A DNA stretch of 64,000 nucleotides from Pedobacter rhizosphaerae. GTDB lineage: Bacteria > Bacteroidota > Bacteroidia > Sphingobacteriales > Sphingobacteriaceae. The translations under genes were made by a program, and so were the position numbers. Of this stretch, positions 1 to 7,482 are shown one piece after another (within the stretch, counting starts at the first letter, position 1; each line of letters starts with the position of its first letter). Under the pieces are notes generated by a model. The model made no database searches. It was given only the letters and a program-made list of their open reading frames with translations, and was not told where the DNA came from. Location: NCBI RefSeq assembly GCF_900111155.1, contig NZ_FOGG01000002.1, positions 94,026-158,025 on the forward strand, given 5' to 3'.

Positions 1-425
1 ATTAGGCCTTCCCAATCCTGTGGCTTATCCAAATCAGCGTAATCAAATGTGATTCCCCATTTAGAAAAAACATTGGTTAACAACTGATGTGTAGAACCGA
101 AAACAGAACGACTGGAAACTATATGATCGCCATTCTTTAAGAAAGCTCCAAAGGTGGTAAAAATGGCTGCCATTCCTGTTGCAGTAGCAAAACCATCTTC
201 TGCGCCCTCCAACAGGCACATTTTATCTATAAATTCAGAGGTATTAGGATTTGAATAACGGCTATATACGTTGCCTTCCTTCTCATTGGCAAACAAGGCA
301 CGCATTTCTTCGGCATCGTCAAACTTATAACTGGAAGTAAGATAAATGGGTGAAGAATGCTCTTTGTGAAGACTACGCTCGGTTTGGGTGCGTATCGCTA
401 TGGTTTCAAAATTTTCTGATTTCAT
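1..425 (-). CDS. metZ: O-succinylhomoserine sulfhydrylase / Cys-Met metabolism PLP enzyme (3'-partial)
   Basis: This is the N-terminal 141 codons of a PLP-dependent Cys/Met-metabolism enzyme; the rest lies outside the window. Read from the ATG at 425, it begins MKSENFETIAIRTQTERS and continues with a segment typical of the cystathionine gamma-synthase/sulfhydrylase family: PIYLTSSYKFDDAEEM, then YSRYSNPNTSEF (substrate and PLP-phosphate region) and ATATGMAAIFTTFGAFL. The YSRYSNPNT form and the N-terminal TERS are most like MetZ, which makes homocysteine from O-succinylhomoserine and sulfide. Cystathionine gamma-synthase or O-acetylhomoserine sulfhydrylase remain possible because the PLP lysine is not in the window. 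The gap upstream holds four TATCAAG copies. Confidence 0.85.
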   Translation of the reverse strand, partial: MKSENFETIAIRTQTERSLHKEHSSPIYLTSSYKFDDAEEMRALFANEKEGNVYSRYSNPNTSEFIDKMCLLEGAEDGFATATGMAAIFTTFGAFLKNGDHIVSSRSVFGSTHQLLTNVFSKWGITFDYADLDKPQDWEGL

Positions 426-429
426 TGTA

Positions 430-480
430 TTCTATTAGTATCAAGATTGGGGTATCAAGTATCAAGATATTAGTATCAAG
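430..480. repeat. TATCAAG degenerate repeat
   Basis: Four copies of TATCAAG start at 439, 453, 460 and 474 in the short gap between metZ and the OsmC gene. The same heptamer recurs after secDF (7107, 7121, with a TATCGAG variant at 7114). It looks like a dispersed noncoding simple repeat. Confidence 0.6.
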
Positions 481-542
481 ATTAGATAGAAAATCACGCT
501 TGCTACTTCATACTCACTACTTTATACTTGTTATTCTCTATA

Positions 543-959
543 TTATTTATTGATTTTATATGTAAAGTTGATGGTTGCTGAACGGCCCAAAATATTGGAT
601 ACAGAGCAATATTTATCGAAAGTCATGGCCAAGGCGCGTTCTACCTTTGGCACACTCAAATCACCCGATAAATCAAAGTGAATATCAATTACATCAAAAA
701 TTGGCGGCATTTCTTCATCCTTTCTGCTGGCATTAATTGAAATTTTGATATCCTCCAGTGGTTCTTTCTGCTTTGTTAACACGTTTACCATATCAATTCC
801 ACTACACCCCCCTAAGCCTACTAAAAGCATTTCCATGGGCCTAAACCCCTTGCCTTCACCACCAATGGCAGCCTTTGCATCCAATTCTACAGTAAAACCG
901 CTTTCATTTTCGGCTTCAAAATTAAATTTACCGCTTTTGCGGATGAGATTTATATTCAT
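543..959 (-). CDS. OsmC/Ohr family peroxiredoxin-like protein
   Basis: A 138-aa protein of the OsmC superfamily, whose members reduce organic hydroperoxides using two cysteines. The two expected Cys are present: C52 in GLGGCSGID and C118 in FDKYCSVS, each in its usual helix context. The length matches the family. I start at the ATG at 959 (MNINLIRKSGKFNFEAE) because an upstream in-frame start at 986 adds only nine residues with no homology. It is on the same strand as ispE, about 55 nt downstream of it. The subtype (OsmC or YhfA-like) cannot be settled by eye. Confidence 0.88.
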   Translation of the reverse strand: MNINLIRKSGKFNFEAENESGFTVELDAKAAIGGEGKGFRPMEMLLVGLGGCSGIDMVNVLTKQKEPLEDIKISINASRKDEEMPPIFDVIDIHFDLSGDLSVPKVERALAMTFDKYCSVSNILGRSATINFTYKINK

Positions 960-1013
960 TTTGTTAGTATAAAGTAGCCAGATCAAGTATTAATACATTG
1001 AATCCAGCTTATA

Positions 1014-1817
1014 TTAAATATCGTAATAAACTAAGTTAGGTTGTTCCAGTTCTGGTAATTTTACCGCTTGATTAAAAAGGGCAAAAACAGATGAACCGCT
1101 ACCACTCATAAGAGCGAATATTGCGCCTGCATCATATAGACTGGTTTTTATTTGACGAATTTGGGGATATTTAACGAAAACAGAATCTTCGAAATCGTTT
1201 ATTACCTTATTTTTCCATGTTGTTGGATGCAAATGTATGATTTCTTTTAGGGATTGCAAAGGCCTTTGGGGTTTTATATGCGCATAAGCATCGGCTGTAC
1301 TTACATGTACGGGTGGTTTTACTAAAACCTTATAATAGGCTGACAAATCGATTTCACAAGTTTCAAACTCATCTCCCTTGTTAAAAGCATAAACGGGTTT
1401 GTTTTCTATAAAGAAAGCACAATCAGCTCCTAACTTACGGGCATAATCTTGCATGGCCGCTATCGAAAGGCCCAGATTGAATTTTTCATTCAGCAATTTA
1501 ATAACAAAAGCACAGTCGGCAGAACCACCCCCTAAACCTGCACCCACGGGAATATGTTTTAACAAATTAATCTGTTGGGACGGCAATCCGAAATCAGCAT
1601 TCAATAACTGATAGGCTTTCAAACACAGATTGTCCTGTGCATCTCCTGGAATATTAATACCCTGAATTTTACAGGAGGTAACTTCAGCATCTATAATCTC
1701 TACAGCATCCTTTATTCCTATCGGATAAAAAATGGTCTCCAGATTATGATAGCCATCGGCACGTTTCTCCGTTATATTTAAGCCCAGGTTTATTTTCGCG
1801 TTTGGGAAAGATAGCAT
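1014..1817 (-). CDS. ispE: 4-diphosphocytidyl-2-C-methyl-D-erythritol kinase
   Basis: GHMP kinase of the methylerythritol phosphate isoprenoid pathway; it phosphorylates the 2-hydroxyl of CDP-ME. Visible signatures are FPNAKINLGL at residues 4-13, HIPVGAGLGGGSAD near 88-101 (the ATP-binding GHMP glycine loop), LGADCAFFI near 129-137 with the conserved Asp, and a C-terminal MSGSGSSVFALF. The protein is 267 aa from the ATG at 1817, somewhat short for IspE but with all motifs. The longer reading to 1871 adds an Arg/Leu-rich tail before the conserved start and is unlikely. Its presence implies the MEP pathway. Confidence 0.95.
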   Translation of the reverse strand: MLSFPNAKINLGLNITEKRADGYHNLETIFYPIGIKDAVEIIDAEVTSCKIQGINIPGDAQDNLCLKAYQLLNADFGLPSQQINLLKHIPVGAGLGGGSADCAFVIKLLNEKFNLGLSIAAMQDYARKLGADCAFFIENKPVYAFNKGDEFETCEIDLSAYYKVLVKPPVHVSTADAYAHIKPQRPLQSLKEIIHLHPTTWKNKVINDFEDSVFVKYPQIRQIKTSLYDAGAIFALMSGSGSSVFALFNQAVKLPELEQPNLVYYDI

Positions 1818-1981
1818 TTTAGTTGAGTCTGAAATTGTAATGACGAGTCTACGCAGAAGCAAGCGAACCACTCAGGCTGCAAACATACAAAAGTCAAGCT
1901 TGTTTAAAAATTACATTTTGTCGAAAACTAAAAAGCCCAACACCTGATAAATTTTAGATATTTGTAAATTATCAGATTTGT

Positions 1982-2776
1982 ATGAAACAATATTTAGATT
2001 TAATGCAGCATGTGCTGGATAACGGCACTCAAAAACATGATCGGACAGGTACGGGAACGATTAGTGTTTTTGGACATCAAATGCGTTTCAACCTACAGGA
2101 AGGCTTTCCGATGGTGACGACAAAGAAACTCCACCTTAAATCTATCATTCATGAATTAATCTGGTTCTTATCTGGCGACACCAATATTAAATACCTAAAA
2201 GATAATGGGGTTAGGATTTGGGATGAATGGGCAGATGAAAATGGCAATCTGGGACCTGTTTATGGCTCTCAATGGAGAAGCTGGCCAACGCCTGATGGGC
2301 AACATATTGATCAGATTACGAACATCATCAATACCATTAAAAACAATCCGGATTCTCGCAGAATTATTGTTTCGGCCTGGAATGTGGCAGAAATAGAAAA
2401 TATGGCCCTACCTCCATGCCATGCTTTCTTTCAGTTTTATGTAGCCGATGGAAAACTCAGTTGCCAATTGTATCAGCGCAGTGCAGACATATTTCTAGGG
2501 GTACCTTTTAATATTGCATCTTATGCCCTGCTTACCATGATGGTTGCTCAGGTTTGCGGTTTGGAGGCTGGCGACTTTATTCATACACTAGGTGATGCTC
2601 ATTTATACAACAACCACATTGAGCAGGCACAACTTCAGTTGAGCAGAGATCCGAAGCCACTGCCACAAATGAAGATCAACCCTGATGTGAAAAGCATATT
2701 TGATTTCAAATTTGAAGATTTTACTTTAGAGAACTATGAAGCACACCCGCACATTAAAGGGATTGTTGCAGTATAA
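1982..2776 (+). CDS. thyA: Thymidylate synthase
   Basis: Converts dUMP to dTMP using methylene-tetrahydrofolate. The protein is 264 aa, the short ThyA form, and aligns by eye along its whole length: [15 protein letters not shown] at the start, [45 protein letters not shown], catalytic C146 in [10 protein letters not shown], and a C-terminus ending in KGIVAV. Folate turnover links it to folA, 600 bp downstream on the same strand. A small toxin-antitoxin pair now separates the two genes. Confidence 0.98.
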   Translation: MKQYLDLMQHVLDNGTQKHDRTGTGTISVFGHQMRFNLQEGFPMVTTKKLHLKSIIHELIWFLSGDTNIKYLKDNGVRIWDEWADENGNLGPVYGSQWRSWPTPDGQHIDQITNIINTIKNNPDSRRIIVSAWNVAEIENMALPPCHAFFQFYVADGKLSCQLYQRSADIFLGVPFNIASYALLTMMVAQVCGLEAGDFIHTLGDAHLYNNHIEQAQLQLSRDPKPLPQMKINPDVKSIFDFKFEDFTLENYEAHPHIKGIVAV

Positions 2777-2872
2777 CCCTCACCCCTAAAGGTGAGCTAA
2801 AACAGACGAAAAAATATTTTTTATTAATCCGACACCCACAACTAGCGGGGCAATTAACTAAATAGTAATTTG

Positions 2873-2880
2873 TATATTTG
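2873..2880 (+). promoter_or_regulatory. -7 promoter element (TATATTTG) of the toxin-antitoxin pair
   Basis: TATATTTG matches the Bacteroidota housekeeping -7 consensus TAnnTTTG. Only 5 nt separate it from the antitoxin ATG at 2886, so the message would be leaderless or nearly so. No clear TTG -33 element is visible. Confidence 0.6.
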
Positions 2881-2885
2881 TATTT

Positions 2886-3089
2886 ATGGAAACATTTATA
2901 ATTAGTGTACCTGAGCAAAAAACGAATTTGGTAAAGCAATTGCTTAAAGAATTGGGGGTCGTTATTAATCCAAGTATTGATAAACAGCCGAATAAAAAGA
3001 CGCTTGATTCCATGACTAAAACAGCTAAGGGTAAAGATTTAACCAAAACCTCAAGTCACGAGGATTTAATGAATAAATTAAACGCTTAA
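2886..3089 (+). CDS. Putative type II antitoxin (RelB/DinJ-like position)
   Basis: A 67-aa protein starting METFIISVPEQKTNLVKQLL, with a strand-helix opening, a basic middle and an acidic/polar tail (TKTSSHEDLMNKLNA). It matches no family strongly by eye. Its role is inferred from position: its stop is 1 nt before the ATG of a recognisable YafQ-type toxin, the usual antitoxin-first order. The N-terminal half could be a short dimerisation/DNA-binding segment and the C-terminal tail could wrap the toxin. Autoregulation would be expected, but I see no clear operator. Confidence 0.7.
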   Translation: METFIISVPEQKTNLVKQLLKELGVVINPSIDKQPNKKTLDSMTKTAKGKDLTKTSSHEDLMNKLNA

Positions 3090-3090
3090 A

Positions 3091-3363
3091 ATGTACAGTA
3101 TATCTTTTTCTACTCAGTTTAAAAAAGATTACAAACGCTGTTTAAAACGAAAGTATGATATCTCACTTCTGGAATCTATACTTCAAACTCTTCGAGAAGC
3201 CGGAACATTACCTCCCAAATATAAACCGCACCTATTGAGCGGAAATTATGCTGGATTCTGGGAATGCCATATCAAAAGCGACTGGTTAATGATTTGGTTT
3301 CAGAACCATGAAACTAGAGAAATCTATCTCGATAGATTGGGAACACACTCAGATTTATTTTAA
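3091..3363 (+). CDS. YafQ-family mRNA interferase toxin
   Basis: A 90-aa RelE/ParE-superfamily toxin of the YafQ type, expected to cut mRNA on the ribosome. The residues known to matter in E. coli YafQ have counterparts here: H47 in KPHLLSG, H60 in ECHIKSDW, D64-W65, H86 in GTHSDLF and F90 at the very C-terminus. One difference is that the residue equivalent to YafQ D61 is E58. It follows the antitoxin by 1 nt and has no promoter of its own, so the two are cotranscribed. The catalytic set looks intact, so the toxin is probably functional. Confidence 0.9.
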   Translation: MYSISFSTQFKKDYKRCLKRKYDISLLESILQTLREAGTLPPKYKPHLLSGNYAGFWECHIKSDWLMIWFQNHETREIYLDRLGTHSDLF

Positions 3364-3375
3364 AAACATTATTAC

Positions 3376-3864
3376 ATGTCTATTAGTATCGCAGTCGCCG
3401 TAGGCGAAAACTATGCCATTGGCAAAAACAATCAGCTTTTGTGGCATATGCCGGCTGACCTCAAATTTTTCAAGCAGACTACCACTGGTCACACAGTTAT
3501 TATGGGACGTAAAACTTTCGACTCTGTTGGCAGGCCGCTACCGAATCGCAGGAATATTGTGATTACACGCGATACTCAACTTAAGATTGATGGTGTTGAG
3601 GTAGTTAATAGCCTGGAAGCAGCCTTAGAAATTACTAAGGAAGAAGAAAAACCCGTATTTATAGTTGGCGGAGCAGAAATCTATAAACAAGCGCTCCCCC
3701 TTACACATACATTATATTTAACTACTATCCATCATCATTTTGATGCAGATACATTTTTCCCTGCTATCAACAAATCGGAATGGAAAGTTATCAAATCCGA
3801 AAGGCATTCTGCCGATGAAAAAAACCCATATGATTATACTTTCGAGGTTTTAGAGAGAATTTAA
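3376..3864 (+). CDS. folA: Dihydrofolate reductase
   Basis: Reduces dihydrofolate, the by-product of ThyA, with NADPH. The protein is 162 aa, normal for bacterial DHFR. It opens MSISIAVAVGENYAIGKNNQLLWHM, has the folate-binding Asp in MPADLKFFK (D28, equivalent to E. coli D27), the NADPH-site segment VIMGRKTFDSVGRPLPNRRN, and FIVGGAEIYKQALP with the paired glycines. It starts 12 nt after the toxin stop, so part of its transcription may come from the toxin-antitoxin promoter. Confidence 0.97.
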   Translation: MSISIAVAVGENYAIGKNNQLLWHMPADLKFFKQTTTGHTVIMGRKTFDSVGRPLPNRRNIVITRDTQLKIDGVEVVNSLEAALEITKEEEKPVFIVGGAEIYKQALPLTHTLYLTTIHHHFDADTFFPAINKSEWKVIKSERHSADEKNPYDYTFEVLERI

Positions 3865-4001
3865 TCTGCTTTGTGTCCTTTTGCCTTTATAATTAGGAAT
3901 ACATTATTGAGTTTAAGGGGGCAAACACGACAATTATTAAGGATTAAAAATTAATCTTAATAAATTATCAATAAGGAGGTTCTATAATTTAAAAATTTAA
4001 T

Positions 4002-4009
4002 TAGATTTG
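4002..4009 (+). promoter_or_regulatory. -7 promoter element (TAGATTTG) of secDF
   Basis: TAGATTTG fits TAnnTTTG and lies 47 nt before the ATG at 4057. It puts the transcription start near 4015, so the upstream in-frame TTG at 4015 is at or before the mRNA 5' end. This supports the ATG at 4057 as the translation start. Confidence 0.6.
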
Positions 4010-4056
4010 CCGACTTGTTAAAAAACAGCGAAAGACAAAATTATTTTAAACAAAAA

Positions 4057-7041
4057 ATGCAAGGAAAAGGTTTTATTAAGTTTATAGCGATAGTTTTAGC
4101 TATCGTTTGTGCGTACGGCCTCTCTTTTACCCTGGTTTCTTCTAAGGTAGAAAAAGACGCAAAAAACTATGCGAAAGGTGATTTAGCTAAAGAAAAGGCT
4201 TACTTAGACTCGATGAGTGGTGAGAAAGTTTACCCTTTATTGGGTTTTACTTATCAGAACGTAAAATCGAAAGAGATTAATTTAGGTCTGGACTTAAAAG
4301 GCGGGATGAACGTAACGATGGAAATATCGTTAGCAGAATTGGTAAAATCATTAGCAGGCAATCCTACTGATGCTAATTTCAACCAAGCTGTACAAAATGC
4401 GCAAACCCAATTAAATGCTGGCGGTAAAGATTACATCAAATTATTTGTGAATGAATTTGAGAAATTAAGCCCTGGTGTAAAACTTGCAGATTTCTTTTCT
4501 AACCAAGACAATGCCTCTCAATTAAAAGCTAACGCTAGCAACTCAGAAGTTCAATCTTTTTTATCTAAAGAAGCTTCAAGTGCAATTGATCGCTCATTTA
4601 TCATCTTACGTTCACGTATTGATGGTTTTGGTGTGGTAAGTCCTAACATGCAAAAGCAAGAAGGCAGTAACCGGATCTTAATCGAGATGCCGGGTGTTCA
4701 AGACAAAGAGCGTATTTCTAAACTTTTACAAGGTTCTGCCGAATTACAATTCTGGCAAGTATACCAGGTTCAAGAGGTTTATCCTTTGTTAGAAAACATC
4801 AACAAAACTTTAGCTGCTACTTTAAAAACAACTGCTCCTACTGCAGATACCACAGCGAAAAAAGCTGAAGGTGGTAAATTAGCAGGTTTAGAAAAAGCTG
4901 CTACCAAAGATAGCACTGATGCTAAAGGTGGTAAACTTGCTGGCCTAGGTAAAAAAGACTCGACAGCATTAAAAGCTGAGTTCACTAAAACTAACCCTTT
5001 GTATACTGTTTTAAGCTTACCTATTTACCAAGGTGAAAACGGTCAGCAACAGCTAATGCCTGGTGCAGTTGTTGGTTTAGCTTTACAAAAAGATACTGCT
5101 AAAGTTAACTCGTATTTTAAAATCCCTGAGGTTGCTGCAGCTATCCCTTCAACTATGAAGTTTATGTGGAGCGTTAAACCTAGAGAAGGTTCTAAAGTGT
5201 TCGAACTTTATGCAATCAAAGCAACAAATGCAGATGGCAAGCCAGATTTAGGTGGCGAAGCAATCAGCGATTCCCGTAATGACTTTGATCAAAAAGGAAA
5301 ACCAGAAGTGACCATGTACATGACCAGCGAAGGTGCTGCAAAATGGAAGAAAATCACTGCTGAAGCTTCTGCTGATCCTCAGAATAAAAAAGCTATCGCA
5401 ATTGTACTTGATAACCAGGTATACTCAGCTCCTACAGTACAAAATGAAATTCCTAATGGTATTTCTTCTATCACAGGAAGCTTTACACAAGATGATACTA
5501 AAGATTTAGCCAACATCTTAAAAGCTGGTAAATTACCTGCTCCTGCACGTATTGCAGGAAGCTTCGTAGTTGGTCCAACTTTAGGTGCACAAGCTATCCA
5601 CGATGGTTTAATCTCATTTGTAATTGCATTTATTGTGATCTTAATCTTCATGGCGTTATATTATCACCGTGCAGGCTGGATTGCTAACCTTGCGTTGTTA
5701 ATTAACTTATTCTTCATCATCGGTATCTTGGTATCTTTTGGTGCAGTATTAACCCTTCCTGGTATTGCAGGTATCGTATTAACCATCGGTTTATCGGTAG
5801 ATGCGAATATTCTAATTTTCGAACGTGTACGTGAAGAATTAGCGCACGGAAAAAGTACGCCACAAGCAATTAAAGAAGGATTTAAGCATGCGATGCCGTC
5901 AATCATTGACTCAAACGTTACTGTTTTTATTTTAGGTGCTATTCTTTATGCCTTCGGTAGTGGTCCGGTAAGAGGTTTTGCTACTACTTTATGTATTGGT
6001 ATTCTTTCTTCTCTATTTGCTGCAGTTGCAATCTCTAGAGTAGTATTTGAATCTTTACTCAATCGTAAAGTTGAAATTAGCTTTGATAACAGTGTAACCA
6101 GAAATGCATTTAAAAATATTTCATTCAACTTTGTTGGACGTCGTAAAATTTATTATGCCATTTCATCAATTATCATTGTTTTAGGTATCGTTTTCTACTT
6201 CAAAAATGGTGGTTTAAACTTAGGTGTTGATTTTAAAGGTGGTAGAACTTACTTAGTACATTTCGATCAACCTGTAAATACTGAAGATTTAAAATCTAAA
6301 TTAAGTCCTGTATTTGGTAACGAAACTCCAGAGGTTAAAACTGCCGGAGAGGATAGTCAGGTTAAAATTACAACGACTTTCCATATCGAAGACCAAGATG
6401 TTAAAACTGACAAGGTTGTAGAGGATGCTTTAAATAAAGGATTAGCAGGTTCAAAATATGAAATTGTAAGTTCACAGAAAGTAACTCCAATTATCGCCAG
6501 TGATATCGTAAATGGTGCTTTATATGCAGTATTGATTTCATGCTTGTTCATGTTTATCTATATCGTTATCCAGTTTAAAAAATGGCAGTATGGTTTAGGT
6601 GCGGTAATCGCATTATTCCATGACGTGTTAATGGTTCTTTCTTTCTACACTATTTTAGATGGTATTTTACCATTCTCATTAGAAATTGGTCAGGATTTCA
6701 TTGCAGCAATCTTAACGGTTATGGGTTACACCATGACAGAAACAGTTGTCGTATTCGACCGTATCCGTGAGCGCCTAAAAGAAGCTGGAAAAGCAGATTT
6801 ACATGGTGAAGAGCGTAACAACTTAATCAACTTTGCATTAAACAGTACCTTAAGCCGTACCATTTTAACTTCATTAACCGTATTCTTCGTGTTATTGGTT
6901 ATCTTCATTTTCGGTGGTGATAGTATCCGTGGATTTATCTTCGCCTTATTGATTGGTCGTATCATCGGTACTTACTCATCTCTATGTATCTCTACTCCTA
7001 TTGTAATCGATTTGGGTAGCTCAGAAGAGAAGAAAAAATAG
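4057..7041 (+). CDS. secDF: Protein translocase subunit SecDF (fused SecD-SecF)
   Basis: An inner-membrane RND-type subunit that uses the proton gradient to help SecYEG export proteins. The SecD half starts with a membrane helix (residues about 6-27), followed by NLGLDLKGGMNVTMEI, a large periplasmic part and a membrane block with GIVLTIGLSVDANILIFERVREEL. The SecF half follows from about residue 685, with NLGVDFKGGRTYLVHF and MGYTMTETVVVFDRIRERL. At 994 aa it is a typical Bacteroidota fusion. An odd feature is a low-complexity Ala/Lys/Gly-rich periplasmic insert (about 255-310) with GGKLAGL repeated at 272-278 and 291-297. An ATG at 4057 was chosen over the TTG at 4015. Confidence 0.97.
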   Translation: MQGKGFIKFIAIVLAIVCAYGLSFTLVSSKVEKDAKNYAKGDLAKEKAYLDSMSGEKVYPLLGFTYQNVKSKEINLGLDLKGGMNVTMEISLAELVKSLAGNPTDANFNQAVQNAQTQLNAGGKDYIKLFVNEFEKLSPGVKLADFFSNQDNASQLKANASNSEVQSFLSKEASSAIDRSFIILRSRIDGFGVVSPNMQKQEGSNRILIEMPGVQDKERISKLLQGSAELQFWQVYQVQEVYPLLENINKTLAATLKTTAPTADTTAKKAEGGKLAGLEKAATKDSTDAKGGKLAGLGKKDSTALKAEFTKTNPLYTVLSLPIYQGENGQQQLMPGAVVGLALQKDTAKVNSYFKIPEVAAAIPSTMKFMWSVKPREGSKVFELYAIKATNADGKPDLGGEAISDSRNDFDQKGKPEVTMYMTSEGAAKWKKITAEASADPQNKKAIAIVLDNQVYSAPTVQNEIPNGISSITGSFTQDDTKDLANILKAGKLPAPARIAGSFVVGPTLGAQAIHDGLISFVIAFIVILIFMALYYHRAGWIANLALLINLFFIIGILVSFGAVLTLPGIAGIVLTIGLSVDANILIFERVREELAHGKSTPQAIKEGFKHAMPSIIDSNVTVFILGAILYAFGSGPVRGFATTLCIGILSSLFAAVAISRVVFESLLNRKVEISFDNSVTRNAFKNISFNFVGRRKIYYAISSIIIVLGIVFYFKNGGLNLGVDFKGGRTYLVHFDQPVNTEDLKSKLSPVFGNETPEVKTAGEDSQVKITTTFHIEDQDVKTDKVVEDALNKGLAGSKYEIVSSQKVTPIIASDIVNGALYAVLISCLFMFIYIVIQFKKWQYGLGAVIALFHDVLMVLSFYTILDGILPFSLEIGQDFIAAILTVMGYTMTETVVVFDRIRERLKEAGKADLHGEERNNLINFALNSTLSRTILTSLTVFFVLLVIFIFGGDSIRGFIFALLIGRIIGTYSSLCISTPIVIDLGSSEEKKK

Positions 7042-7064
7042 ATTACTAAAAATCTTAAATATTG

Positions 7065-7100
7065 AAAGCGTCTTGGTCTAGTATCAAGACGCTTTTTTTT
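7065..7100 (+). terminator. Rho-independent terminator of secDF
   Basis: The arms AAAGCGTCTTG (7065-7075) and CAAGACGCTTT enclose a short loop and are followed by a run of eight T. It lies 24 nt after the secDF stop. Confidence 0.9.
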
Positions 7101-7400
7101 AAGGAGTATCAAGTATCGAGTATCAAGAATCGAGATGTATGCTACGTTGCTTAATTGTCTAACTGTTTAATTGCTTAACTGAAACTGCAAACTGCTAACT
7201 GGAAACAGTTTAATCTCTTAACTGGAAACTGAAAACTGTCAATTGAAAACTGCCTGCTGCTAAGCAGCTTAATTGTCTAACTGTTTAATTGCTTAACTGA
7301 AACTGCAAATTGCTAACTGAAAACTGTTTAATCTCTTAACTGGAAACTGAAAACTGCCAATTGAAAACTGCAAACCGCAAACTGAAACGGTCATCATTAA
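7101..7400. repeat. Degenerate AACTG-type intergenic repeats with a 118-bp duplication
   Basis: The gap between secDF and the dehydrogenase gene (440 bp) has no gene. It is made of variants of TTAACTG, GAAAACTG and TTTAATTG. A block starting with GCTTAATTGTCTAACTG at 7149 recurs at 7267, nearly base for base for about 100 bp, so there is a tandem duplication of period 118 bp on top of the short motif. Similar material fills 12896-13375. TATCAAG copies occur at 7107 and 7121. Confidence 0.75.
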
Positions 7401-7482
7401 GTGAATTTATGGAGGAGCTGGTGCGAATTAAACCTTTTGGCCATCTTTTTGTTAGATTCGTGTAGATAAAAACCGGTAAAAC

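Noticed and set aside
3972..3981. AAGGAGGT, a textbook Shine-Dalgarno string upstream of secDF
   Set aside because: It is about 80 nt before the ATG and upstream of the -7 element, so it would not be in the mRNA. Genes here have A-rich leaders instead.
4015..4056. TTG start giving a 14-residue longer SecDF
   Set aside because: The promoter element at 4002-4009 puts the transcription start at about this TTG, and the signal-anchor begins right after the ATG at 4057.
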